Below, one piece after another: positions 10,954 to 22,400 of a DNA stretch of 64,000 bases; the first letter of the stretch is position 1; each line of letters begins with the position of its first letter. The position numbers were made by a program, and so were the translations under genes. The notes under the pieces were generated by a model. It ran no database searches, had not been told where the DNA came from, and saw nothing but the letters and a program-made list of their open reading frames with translations. Source of the DNA: Cepaea hortensis (lineage: Eukaryota; Mollusca; Gastropoda; Stylommatophora; Helicidae); the NCBI GenBank assembly GCA_963921405.1, contig OY992881.1, forward strand, positions 95,292,876-95,356,875, written 5' to 3'.

Positions 10954-11708
10954 AAAGACAGTGGATAAAGAAGGACGTCAGACAAGGATGTGTAATGTCT
11001 CCTGATTTGTTTTCATCGTAAAGTGAACAAATCATATGATCTAAAGAAACAGGTCAGAAGGAACTGCAGGAAATTATAGACAGAGTGGTTATAAAGAGCG
11101 AGAAACATGGACCTTGGCTTGAATAATAAGACACATGCCATGATGATATCAAAGAAATAGATCGTGCCTAAATGTGAGTGGCACCTTGCAGTCTTGACAG
11201 ACCAAAGTATGTGGATTTGAATTAGGCCAAAATTCCATCTCACAATGCCTGGGCAGAGCTTCAGAGAACACGTGGTGCCCTAACGACATGTTCCCTCTCT
11301 CGGCCTTGCCTTGTTTATTCCAGAGGAAAGAGTAACCAGTACGTCTGGAACAAGGTAGGTTGCAGACGCTGGCGGCTCAGCGTCAATCCTCCGAGACCTG
11401 GCCCCCACGAGCAGGAGGCGAGAGGTGGCCAGACCTAAACCTTTGGGACTTGACTTAGAGTGCCTAAATGTACAATTAAAGAAAATGATGATATTTTGGG
11501 GAAATTGCAGAAATTCAAACATCTAGACACATGGAAATCATCAGATGGAAGATGCATTACAGAGGTAAAGAACATGATAGGACAAGCAAACACTGCATTC
11601 TATAAAATGAAGAACATTTTGCGCAGTAAATTATTGCGACTGAATGTTAGAAAAACAATATGTGCATATTACATAGTAGTAATTTTAACATATGGCTGCG
11701 AATCCTGA
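10954..11708 (+). pseudogene. Second LINE reverse transcriptase relic
   Basis: This begins about VRQGCVMSPDLF, an RT block normally read as RQGC-x-SP-x-LF, then LQEIIDRVVIKSE. After an inserted 284-bp segment it resumes with LDTWKSSDGRCITEVK, MIGQANTAFYKMKN and ILTYGCES. Related to the relic at 2585-3177 (SDGxCxTE). Frameshifts and stops show it is dead. It directly abuts the preceding LINE on the same strand. Confidence 0.7.
11176..11459. mobile_element. 284-bp insertion with 12-bp target duplication
   Basis: GTGCCTAAATGT lies at 11164-11175 and again at 11460-11471, exactly where the LINE relic is interrupted. The insert is GC-richer than its surroundings. I see no clear A and B boxes and no poly(A), so the element type is open. 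Confidence 0.65.
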
Positions 11709-11879
11709 ACTGGTGCTATTAGCCACCGAACGCTGATGCATATGCTTGGGGGAGGATCTGAGCACCTATGGACCTGTTCGGAGGGCAATGAAGATGCACC
11801 AACTGATAACTTATAACTGATAACACCAGAATGCATGATCGATTGAAATTTAAGAAAGTGTGCTCAAGGTGGGTACCCA

Positions 11880-12104
11880 GACAATTGAAGTGAAATCGTG
11901 GGTTAGAAAACAGAGCACGCAGTTCTATGGAGCCGGTTTGGGAGGACTGTTAAAACGATGGGATAAGTGTATCAATGTTGGTGGAAATTATGTTGAGAAA
12001 TAAAGGGACAATGTATGTATAAAAATAAACTCGTTTCAAGATGTTATCATATTTAGTTATTTTTATACAGCCATTTGTGACTTACTTATTGACTTACCGT
12101 CGTA
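11880..12104 (+). pseudogene. mariner transposase C terminus and 3' TIR
   Basis: The end of a mariner transposase is readable: EVKSWVRKQSTQFYGAG, then LLKRWDKCINVGGNYVEK and a stop near 12003. The 3' flank follows with the terminal inverted repeat CACAAATGG/TAAGTAAGTCA, ending at TA 12103-12104. The 5' part with the DDD catalytic core is missing. Two further fragments of the same family are at 59418-59666 and 59760-59995. Confidence 0.8.
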
Positions 12105-13107
12105 CGTTCATTGAAATCATTTCTTATTGTATTTTGGGGTGATACATTTTCGAGTCTCTATCAATGTACACCTTCTAAATGGCTTGTCTAACTAAAGTTA
12201 TCTGTGAATAAGAATTGCCGGAGTATTGCCCGGACTTACTTGTCAAACAATGTGTTTACAGTCAACACGCCACGATTGTCATGAAACAAATCCTTTTACA
12301 GAACGTCGCTTTCATCACAACCTGCCATGAACATTCTCGATCCTTCAGCCATTACCCCGTCTCGTGCATTTTCCTGCCAATGGTATCTATAATGTCCTGT
12401 GCCCAAGGTTGTGTTGTTATACCCAAGCTTCGTCTCCCAGGAGCAATGCCATTTATTTCTGTTCTTTGATGGTTAGAATGGCCTCAGTATCAGGGTTTTC
12501 GAGACATGACGATTTTTATCAGCCAGTTTTCATCTATTTTCCGATCTGGTAATCTGTCGGTATCTTTTATTCTACCTGTATCACGGTGTTCTTGGACGGT
12601 TATATAATATTTAAGCTCAAAAGCCATGATTTTCGTTTTCTTCTCTAGTAATTGTGCGATGTCCATGAATCTGATCTGTACGTTGTCACATAACAGATGC
12701 ATGATTTTAACATGTTTGCTTTTACTTCTTTGCTGGTATTGTACCATAAACTTTACAGAATTAACATGTTAAAAGAGAAAAACAAAAACAAATCTAGATT
12801 AAAGTAAATGATCACCACATCGCATTATGATTTGGCCTAGACCACATGAATATCTGCACCGCACATCCGTACTTCAGTGTCGCTCATGGGATGGCCTGTT
12901 GTTTGTTTACATGCTATTGGCATCATATATACCAATGTGATAGTAAGAAAAGCAGACAAATATATGCAGATACATACAGAGAAATAGAAAGACAACTATG
13001 TGGACAGACTAAGCCATTAATAGACAAATAGATTGTAGGTAGAGAGATAAATGAACAGATAAATGGGATGAGACAACATATTAGACGTACATACATACAT
13101 ATCATTG
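12105..13107. other. Unassigned sequence
   Basis: A minus-strand frame of about 85 codons at 12490-12747 (with RRxTGRIKDTDRLPDRK-like character) stays unidentified. It may be another LINE scrap. Nothing else is supported. Confidence 0.3.
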
Positions 13108-13113
13108 GCAGAC

Positions 13114-13156
<43 letters not shown>
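13108..13156. repeat. (AGAC)n microsatellite
   Basis: About 12 clean GACA units. They lead into a region of cryptic GGTAG/GGTTG repeats, the insertion site of the LTR element. Confidence 0.95.
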
Positions 13157-13157
<1 letters not shown>

Positions 13158-13291
13158 TATTTACATGGATATGATATATAGTTAAGTACTTAGACAGATA
13201 GGCAGGTTGGTTGGTAGGTAAATGTATAGGTAAATATGTATTATAGCGTGGTACGTACGTCTGGAGGTTGTCTGATTAGTAGGTTGGTTAG

Positions 13292-16200
13292 TGTGACGAA
13301 ACGCGTTTATCTGTCTTGGGTCGTCAAGATACCGCACTATTTTGGCGCGTCATCGGGGACTTTCCCAGCTAAAAATAGACTGAGGGAAGCCGATGGAGGA
13401 CTTATTATCTAGAATCGTCTCGAAACACTGGAATTCGAGTAACCCGTGATGTTGGGTATCGCTCTAGATTCCCGTGCAGAGAGATCTAGAAACTCTAGGC
13501 GGGGGATGACGTTTTCCCGAGAAAGTATCTTTTCTCAAGAAGCACTCGCTTCTTGTGCGCATCGAGTTGGCACGAAGCGGGAAATTGGCTAAACCAGCCA
13601 TTCACTTACTTTTGTTCGAAGAGAACAGACGCTGGCCTGAATGTGAGCCATTTTTGTGTTGCGTCTCACCTCAACCATGATTCGGCTGACTGTTATGAAA
13701 AGGAAGCTGAGAAGCCCTTGAACAGTTCGGAAGCTGACTGGAGAGCTGGTTTCACCATCCAGGTAGATATTTGTTTAAATCAGTTAACTTTGTACGTGTG
13801 TTCCACACGCCATTGTTCTAACCTCATTACCTATGCGGATGTCCTCGCATACTAATTAGCAAACCGATCGATAACGCCGGTGACAATTAATCGTGGGTTT
13901 GTTTACCGTGTGCTCGCGAATCAGCTGTTAGGAACGCCGTAATGTGATGTGGGCGATTTGGGTTCCAAATATATGTACCATATATTGCCAATCGTTGCAT
14001 CTATTGGGTTGCTGTGTTAGAATAAAACCTAGTTACTTGTGCCGGATGGAAACTTAGATTATGTCAGTCAGTTGCTGAAGCCAGAAGAACGGTTAGAAAA
14101 CCAGGTAAGTTGGTAGGTGGAGATTCAGACAAAAATTGTGCTTAGTTACTAAGTAAAGGAAGAACTTAGTTCTGTGCCACCAGGAATGATGTAACTATTG
14201 TGTAGTAACTTAATAGTGAATTCATTGTGTGGAACAGCGGATTTCTGTGGAAAGGTAAGTGGCTTTGGTGCTATATCTATATATATATGAGGTGACATTG
14301 TGTATATATATTAGGTCATGGCATGTGATACTTCCTGGGGTAATTCCGAACGCCGAATAGATCGACGCGTGATAACACTGCGTGCCGTCGCGATGTACAT
14401 ATGCGTTCTGAAATCTTGTCTAAGCTATCCTGTTTCTTTCATACTGGCGCTAGTGCGAGTGAATGCTAAGGTGCTGGAAGTATGGAAGGATGCAGGAGGC
14501 TGTATGAGACTGGGGAAATATAGAATATGGGGATGTGAAAGCAAGTTATGAAAGTATGTGTTGGTAGACCAAACCAACGATGAAGTTCAGTCCAGGCCAA
14601 GGCTAAACCACTTGGGAGGACAGAACTGGAACAGTACCCTTGGAACATGGGGGGGGGGAACATGTATTCTCAAGAAGGCTTCTTGACTCTAAGGCAGAGT
14701 CTGATAAGAAGAGTTTGCTGTGGCGTGGGCAGGTGGTCCCACCAGCAAACAGGCTTGTGTACATATTGGATGTGATCCTGTACTATTCCTATATCCCGAG
14801 GGATGGTATATTGATCAAGTTTATGTTTCTTAATGTACATTGATGATGTTAGGAACGAGTCTAGGGACTCTTTACCTATTTGTTTAGTTCGATTAAATTA
14901 GAACAATAACAGCCTTGTATCATTACTGACGTTAGCGACGACTGGTAGATGATTAGGGATAGGTGAGACCATTGATCAGACTCGTCATTCTGATTTCTTG
15001 CTCTGTTTGACGGGCTGTTCTGTGAGGCCAGCTGACATTTGTGAACCCATGCTTGACTACTCTCCATATAGAGATAATGCTTTGGTTATATGAATAACTA
15101 ACTAGCATGACTGAGAGTTGAGTAGTTATTGGTAGGATGCATGTGGACTAATGTTTGGGCCAGTATACTCTCACCGGTCGCTCTTCCTTTTCAGGAGTTT
15201 GCCTGTTGAGGAACCAGTCAACTATAATTGTTGTTGGCAGAAAACCACTTCGTGTGACAGAGCGAAGGGTTCAGTTCTTTACTTATCACGCCAGACTCCA
15301 TCACACCAGGTACCCAATGTGATTCACCATGCGTGAAGTTTGCTTCAAGACATACAACTGCCCTGAAGGTGCACGTGTGGAAAGTGATGGTTTGTGATCG
15401 TTTAACATAGAAGATACTCTGTTTTTGCCAGGAACCTTTCAGCATGTTGAGTAATCATGCTCGACAGGGAACACCGGTCCGTCTGATTTGACGGGGGTTC
15501 TGCCTAAACGCAGAAGTAACTAATCTTCAGACACTTGAATGGTTCTTTGGACAGCTCGAGTGGCAGGTCTTGAGAAGAACTACACCAGTATTGACGTGTG
15601 TCAAGTGTAACCCGGTGGAAGGGACTATGGATTATAGTCCAACCTGAATTGTTTCCGTAAAATAGATGTCTGATTCTATTCATGTACTGTTTCCGTATCC
15701 AGATTATCAACTGTGTTCTAGAAGGACTCAGTAACTTTTCAGTAGCCATATCTGATCCTACAAAGTGTGACTGTAAGAGACCATTGAATTGGTCAATGCC
15801 ATATCGGTTCTGCAGAGGGACTGTGCTAGGAGTGACAGACCATTCGATTGGTCAGGGACTATTTAGTTCATCGAAGTAACCAATACTTGGAGCCAAGTCC
15901 AGGAAGATTGTCTCCAACTCGGGTGTGTTCGAGAACTGTATTACCAGTGACTCCGTGGGAGTGTTATAGATGCAGTTGGTCCAGTGAAGTGTGGTCCAGC
16001 AGTGACTCTATTGTTGTGGTTCCACGTTCGGGAGACGGAGTGGTCTCCAAGGTTCTAGTCATCTCACTGGAAGGAAGCCGGGTGAGTGGCGGACCGACTG
16101 GACGGGACATCTGCATCCACTCTACTTCTCAACTCGATGAAGACACCTACATCTCTAAGTCTTTCTCTACTCTATCTTCTATTTGTGTAAATAGATTCTT

Positions 16201-16519
16201 CTATCAGGATGTTCATTTCAGTTCTATATTCTCAAGGGTAGAATAAACTTTATGTAAGTTGACTTGCTCTTTGTATAATGATTGAGTGTGGTCTCGGACG
16301 ATGCCTAAGTGTTCATTGTTCCACAGGGGTAGGTAGTTAGTGGGGGTCTAGAATCTGGAGGGGTGTGTAGACGTAACTAAATAACCTGAGATCAACCACA
16401 GAGTAAAAAAGTGTATCTGCTCGTCCAACCCCTGGGGCTAGAATACACGGGAGTGCTAGAGACACCTCGGGTGTGGTTCAATCTCACTACCCAAGGTGAA
16501 CCCGACACACTCCGTTACA
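13292..16519 (+). repeat. 5' LTR, 3228 bp
   Basis: Starts TGTGACGAAACG and ends CTCCGTTACA, giving imperfect terminal inverted repeats (TGTGACG against TGTAACG). It holds a TATA-rich stretch (about 14275-14290) and AATAAA at 16242-16247. The LTR is unusually long. It contains short open frames (100 codons at 13553-13855, 77 at 14318-14551) that recur unchanged in the other LTR, but with such recent LTRs this is not evidence of selection. Confidence 0.95.
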
Positions 16520-16522
16520 GAG

Positions 16523-16540
16523 TGGGGGCTCGTCCGGGAT
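16523..16540 (+). promoter_or_regulatory. Primer binding site, tRNA-Pro
   Basis: TGGGGGCTCGTCCGGGAT starts 3 nt after the LTR end. From knowledge of retroviruses, this 18-nt sequence is the tRNA-Pro primer site of murine gammaretroviruses, complementary to the conserved 3' end of animal tRNA-Pro. Confidence 0.9.
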
Positions 16541-16756
16541 TATTCCAAGATCTTTGTGTGTTGTAGACCTCTCACATAGGGATAGGGACTTTGTCTTTAT
16601 CCTCTACTACAGTCTACATAAGATTCTACTACTTCTACCTATTTCCTAACTGTCTGACGGACATTTGTGTTGTGGTGATTAGTTAGTACTATTGATTATT
16701 GAGTCATTGTATTGCTTCACCCACACATACTTGAGTACCCACCTATCATAGTCAGC

Positions 16757-19279
16757 ATGTCTACCCAAGAGATAGACTTGGACAAAGTTCAGGAAACTGG
16801 ACGTAAGTCTGGTCTTGAAGGAGATGCTTTGAAATCCTATGTCCAAGAGGTGGAAAGAAATTTTCGCCAAGAGGAAAGAGAGAGGAGGAGAGCAGAAAGA
16901 GAACTGGAAGCCAGTAAAGTGGCTCTTGGGGAAAAGAGGATAGCGGCTGATACTGAAATGAAACGGCTTGAGTTGGAAGCCGAGAAAGAAAAACGTGACC
17001 ATGAGTATCGAATGAAGCTACTTGAGGCACAAGTGCCTGCTACAGGTGTAACTGATGGAGCTATGGGAGGAGGTGTACCTCCTGGCTCAGAGTCAACCAG
17101 TAGACGTGACTACCAGGCTATGAAATGGCCGTTACAGCCGTTCGAACCCGAGAAGGAACGGATAGACCAATACTTAGAGAAGTATGAAGCCATGTCTATT
17201 GCAATGGGTCTAGACAAACAGAAATGGTGTTTGAAACTCTCCCAGGGACTCCGTGCCGAAGGTTATGAGGTGTATGCACGCTTGCCACCGGGTTTACAGA
17301 ATGATTACCCGGCATTGAAAGCGGCTCTCTTGAAGAGATTCGAGATCACAGCGCACTCATACCGAAGGAAGTTTCGAACGGCGAAGCGAGAACCTGGTGA
17401 ACTGTTTTCAGCATACAGTGTGAGATTGAACTCATACCTTCTTAAATGGATGGCCTTGGCCGGATTTAATGAGGAGTATGAAAGTTTGCGTGAGTTGATG
17501 GTTGTAGATCAGATGCGAATGCAAATGTCTAAACCCTTGCGAAACTTCTTAGGTGAGAATGGGGCTGAGAGATTGGATATAGTCACCAAGTTAGCCGAAA
17601 GATACGTTGAAGTCTATGGCGAGACTGGGGACAGCAGTCCAACAGATCCGAGATCGAAAGATCCGGATCAAGGTAAGTCAAAGAAGAAGTCAAAGAAGAC
17701 CCAAGGTTCTGATGAACCAAAGAAACAGGTAGGCTCTTTAGAGAAGATCTCTAACGTCAACCAAGGTAAGAATAGCCCACCTAGTTCTCCAAAGAGGAAG
17801 TGGAGTGAACGATGGTGCAAATTCTGCAAGTCCAGCACTCACAATACGAGTGAGTGTAGGAGTAAGCTCAAGGACTTTCACTTTGCTTGTCTTGCAGAGG
17901 TTAGGGATAGATCTTGCAGGAAAGTGAAGTCGGTTGATGGGAATGGAGAAACTAGACGACCTCCAGTGGTTGAGGAAGTAGAAGTGAATGGGCAACAGGT
18001 GTCGTGCCTCTACGACACAGGATTGCAATTTTCAGCTGTAATTGCATCCCACCTGACAGGCCCAGAGCAACTCACCGGGGAGATGACGGAGATACAGCCA
18101 GCCAGTAGGAGTGCTGTGGCGTTACGTTGCCCGATTGCCAATGTGGAGATTCGGAGCAAGTACGTTACTGGACGCATTCAGGCGGCAGTTGTACCGGATC
18201 CTCTCTATCCCCTAATTCTAGGCCGGAAGTACGTGTTTCTGGGCGAACCAGAACACCCTAGCATACATAAGTCTAGGCAGGTCAGAGATACAGAGGAAGA
18301 GGGTCTCGAAAAGGTACGTCTCCGAAATCCTCACCCGGATAGAATGAGTAATGCTCGGAGCAAGGATGCGACGGAGTGTCCTTGTTCGGAATGGTTGCCC
18401 AGCAATGAAAACCCGTTAACTCAGGGTAAGTTCAACTCTGATAACCAGTCAGCGTTAATTCAGACTGGAACAGAGAAAAGGCAGAGGGAACGTAAGTTGG
18501 TTCCTGAGAGCTTCAGAGCTAATCTGCTGCGAACGGTACATGTCAGGTCCCCAACCGGACATCTGACTGTAGGGACAACCAGTAAATGTATATCCCGGTA
18601 CTATTGGTGGCCGGGAATGACAGGCGACGTGCGCAGGTATATTAGGTCTTGTCCGGAGTGCCGTAAATGCACACTTGAGAAACGGACGAAGACGAAGATA
18701 TCCTTAGAGGTTGGAGACCGAGTTCTAGTACTCCTCCCAATCGAGGGGAACGAATTCGAAATCGGGTGGCAGGGCCCATTCCTAGTGGATAAAGTGGGGC
18801 TCCACAAGCACTATGGAGTGGTGATCCTGGGAAAGTCTACTACTTTCCATTCCAGTCTCCTCATGCGCTATGAGGGGAAGCCCGATGATAAGTCCACCAG
18901 CCCAAGGGCGCAGAGATTCGCTGAAATAACGGTTCGGGGTTCAGGTCAGGTAGCGGAAAGCCTGTCACACCATAGGAAGTCCTATATGTATGTGCAGGTA
19001 CCTTCTTCGGTTCAGCCCGGTGCTCGGGGGAACATGACCGGCCAAAGGAACACCCGCAGTGCTAGCTACACTGAGAACCGAGGTAGGAAGAGGTGGGTTG
19101 TGTCGGAACGGACACATACCCTTGGTCCCTCAATCCGACCGACTGCAGTCCAGCTGGGTCCTCGAAAGGGGAAGCTGGAGTTGCAGAAGTCCAGTAAACT
19201 CTGGCAGGAACGATCGTTAAATCAGGTCGAGACGGGAGCTCTGGTCCGCAAGATACTGCGAGATGCCCGATCGCAGTAG
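16757..19279 (+). CDS. gag-pol (deleted): Gag-protease-truncated integrase polyprotein of LTR retrotransposon
   Basis: An intact 840-codon frame; ATG 16757 is the first ATG, although the frame is open slightly upstream. Order: an N-terminal charged coiled coil (about 20-95); a capsid region (about 115-290) whose C-terminal part, from YRRKFR (202) through ELMVVDQMRMQM to LAERYVE, resembles the SCAN-type capsid fold known from Gmr1-like Gypsy elements; a CCHC knuckle from C354 (CKFCKSSTHNTSEC); an aspartic protease with DTG at 420-422 and LILGRKY; then a short linker. Next comes the integrase HHCC zinc domain (H595, H602, C632, C635, with RYYWWPGM) and the C-terminal GPY/F module (VGDRVLVLLP, WQGPF at 671). 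Reverse transcriptase, RNase H and the integrase DDE core are absent, yet the frame is unbroken. The gag part could still work; pol cannot. Confidence 0.92.
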   Translation: MSTQEIDLDKVQETGRKSGLEGDALKSYVQEVERNFRQEERERRRAERELEASKVALGEKRIAADTEMKRLELEAEKEKRDHEYRMKLLEAQVPATGVTDGAMGGGVPPGSESTSRRDYQAMKWPLQPFEPEKERIDQYLEKYEAMSIAMGLDKQKWCLKLSQGLRAEGYEVYARLPPGLQNDYPALKAALLKRFEITAHSYRRKFRTAKREPGELFSAYSVRLNSYLLKWMALAGFNEEYESLRELMVVDQMRMQMSKPLRNFLGENGAERLDIVTKLAERYVEVYGETGDSSPTDPRSKDPDQGKSKKKSKKTQGSDEPKKQVGSLEKISNVNQGKNSPPSSPKRKWSERWCKFCKSSTHNTSECRSKLKDFHFACLAEVRDRSCRKVKSVDGNGETRRPPVVEEVEVNGQQVSCLYDTGLQFSAVIASHLTGPEQLTGEMTEIQPASRSAVALRCPIANVEIRSKYVTGRIQAAVVPDPLYPLILGRKYVFLGEPEHPSIHKSRQVRDTEEEGLEKVRLRNPHPDRMSNARSKDATECPCSEWLPSNENPLTQGKFNSDNQSALIQTGTEKRQRERKLVPESFRANLLRTVHVRSPTGHLTVGTTSKCISRYYWWPGMTGDVRRYIRSCPECRKCTLEKRTKTKISLEVGDRVLVLLPIEGNEFEIGWQGPFLVDKVGLHKHYGVVILGKSTTFHSSLLMRYEGKPDDKSTSPRAQRFAEITVRGSGQVAESLSHHRKSYMYVQVPSSVQPGARGNMTGQRNTRSASYTENRGRKRWVVSERTHTLGPSIRPTAVQLGPRKGKLELQKSSKLWQERSLNQVETGALVRKILRDARSQ

Positions 19280-19460
19280 CGGAGTAGGCGTTGATCACCC
19301 GTGATACTGAATAGCTTGTCACCCCACCGAATGTGGTAAAAGTATTCTATACAATATTGACGGGTTAGACTTCCTCACCCGCCATCCGGTCTCTTAGAAA
19401 GAAGAACGAACGACATAGACAGCTTCTGCGTAGAAGTGGAACGACGGGGTCGATCCTCTT

Positions 19461-19473
19461 AAAGTGGGGCCTA
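19461..19473 (+). promoter_or_regulatory. Polypurine tract
   Basis: AAAGTGGGG followed by CCTA immediately precedes the 3' LTR start (TGTGACG at 19474). This is the expected place and composition for the plus-strand primer, although a T interrupts the purines. Confidence 0.65.
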
Positions 19474-22400
19474 TGTGACGAAACGCGTTTATCTGTCTTG
19501 GGTCGTCAAGATACCGCACTATTTTGGCGCGTCATCGGGGACTTTCCCAGCTAAAAATAGACTGAGGGAAGCCGATGGAGGACTTATTATCTAGAATCGT
19601 CTCGAAACACTGGAATTCGAGTAACCCGTGATGTTGGGTATCGCTCTAGATTCCCGTGCAGAGAGATCTAGAAACTCTAGGCGGGGGATGACGTTTTCCC
19701 GAGAAAGTATCTTTTCTCAAGAAGCACTCGCTTCTTGTGCGCATCGAGTTGGCACGAAGCGGGAAATTGGCTAAACCAGCCATTCACTTACTTTTGTTCG
19801 AAGAGAACAGACGCTGGCCTGAATGTGAGCCATTTTTGTGTTGCGTCTCACCTCAACCATGATTCGGCTGACTGTTATGAAAAGGAAGCTGAGAAGCCCT
19901 TGAACAGTTCGGAAGCTGACTGGAGAGCTGGTTTCACCATCCAGGTAGATATTTGTTTAAATCAGTTAACTTTGTACGTGTGTTCCACACGCCATTGTTC
20001 TAACCTCATTACCTATGCGGATGTCCTCGCATACTAATTAGCAAACCGATCGATAACGCCGGTGACAATTAATCGTGGGTTTGTTTACCGTGTGCTCGCG
20101 AATCAGCTGTTAGGAACGCCGTAATGTGATGTGGGCGATTTGGGTTCCAAATATATGTACCATATATTGCCAATCGTTGCATCTATTAGGTTGCTGTGTT
20201 AGAATAAAACCTAGTTACTTGTGCCGGATGGAAACTTAGATTATGTCAGTCAGTTGCTGAAGCCAGAAGAACGGTTAGAAAACCAGGTAAGTTGGTAGGT
20301 GGAGATTCAGACAAAAATTGTGCTTAGTTACTAAGTAAAGGAAGAACTTAGTTCTGTGCCACCAGGAATGATGTAACTATTGTGTAGTAACTTAATAGTG
20401 AATTCATTGTGTGGAACAGCGGATTTCTGTGGAAAGGTAAGTGGCTTTGGTGCTATATCTATATATATATGAGGTGACATTGTGTATATATATTAGGTCA
20501 TGGCATGTGATACTTCCTGGGGTAATTCCGAACGCCGAATAGATCGACGCGTGATAACACTGCGTGCCGTCGCGATGTACATATGCGTTCTGAAATCTTG
20601 TCTAAGCTATCCTGTTTCTTTCATACTGGCGCTAGTGCGAGTGAATGCTAAGGTGCTGGAAGTATGGAAGGATGCAGGAGGCTGTATGAGACTGGGGAAA
20701 TATAGAATATGGGGATGTGAAAGCAAGTTATGAAAGTATGTGTTGGTAGACCAAACCAACGATGAAGTTCAGTCCAGGCCAAGGCTAAACCACTTGGGAG
20801 GACAGAACTGGAACAGTACCCTTGGAACATGGGGGGGAACATGTATTCTCAAGAAGGCTTCTTGACTCTAAGGCAGAGTCTGATAAGAAGAGTTTGCTGT
20901 GGCGTGGGCAGGTGGTCCCACCAGCAAACAGGCTTGTGTACATATTGGATGTGATCCTGTACTATTCCTATATCCCGAGGGATGGTATATTGATCAAGTT
21001 TATGTTTCTTAATGTACATTGATGATGTTAGGAACGAGTCTAGGGACTCTTTACCTATTTGTTTAGTTCGATTAAATTAGAACAATAACAGCCTTGTATC
21101 ATTACTGACGTTAGCGACGACTGGTAGATGATTAGGGATAGGTGAGACCATTGATCAGACTCGTCATTCTGATTTCTTGCTCTGTTTGACGGGCTGTTCT
21201 GTGAGGCCAGCTGACATTTGTGAACCCATGCTTGACTACTCTCCATATAGAGATAATGCTTTGGTTATATGAATAACTAACTAGCATGACTGAGAGTTGA
21301 GTAGTTATTGGTAGGATGCATGTGGACTAATGTTTGGGCCAGTATACTCTCACCGGTCGCTCTTCCTTTTCAGGAGTTTGCCTGTTGAGGAACCAGTCAA
21401 CTATAATTGTTGTTGGCAGAAAACCACTTCGTGTGACAGAGCGAAGGGTTCAGTTCTTTACTTATCACGCCAGACTCCATCACACCAGGTACCCAATGTG
21501 ATTCACCATGCGTGAAGTTTGCTTCAAGACATACAACTGCCCTGAAGGTGCACGTGTGGAAAGTGATGGTTTGTGATCGTTTAACATAGAAGATACTCTG
21601 TTTTTGCCAGGAACCTTTCAGCATGTTGAGTAATCATGCTCGACAGGGAACACCGGTCCGTCTGGTTTGACGGGGGTTCTGCCTAAACGCAGAAGTAACT
21701 AATCTTCAGACACTTGAATGGTTCTTTGGACAGCTCGAGTGGCAGGTCTTGAGAAGAACTACACCAGTATTGACGTGTGTCAAGTGTAACCCGGTGGAAG
21801 GGACTATGGATTATAGTCCAACCTGAATTGTTTCCGTAAAATAGATGTCTGATTCTATTCATGTACTGTTTCCGTATCCAGATTATCAACTGTGTTCTAG
21901 AAGGACTCAGTAACTTTTCAGTAGCCATATCTGATCCTACAAAGTGTGACTGTAAGAGACCATTGAATTGGTCAATGCCATATCGGTTCTGCAGAGGGAC
22001 TGTGCTAGGAGTGACAGACCATTCGATTGGTCAGGGACTATTTAGTTCATCGAAGTAACCAATACTTGGAGCCAAGTCCAGGAAGATTGTCTCCAACTCG
22101 GGTGTGTTCGAGAACTGTATTACCAGTGACTCCGTGGGAGTGTTATAGATGCAGTTGGTCCAGTGAAGTGTGGTCCAGCAGTGACTCTATTGTTGTGGTT
22201 CCACGTTCGGGAGACGGAGTGGTCTCCAAGGTTCTAGTCATCTCACTGGAAGGAAGCCGGGTGAGTGGCGGACCGACTGGACGGGACATCTGCATCCACT
22301 CTACTTCTCAACTCGATGAAGACACCTACATCTCTAAGTCTTTCTCTACTCTATCTTCTATTTGTGTAAATAGATTCTTCTATCAGGATGTTCATTTCAG

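Noticed and set aside
13553..13855. 100-codon LTR frame repeated at 19735-20037 as a duplicated gene
   Set aside because: The duplication is explained by the two LTRs of one element.
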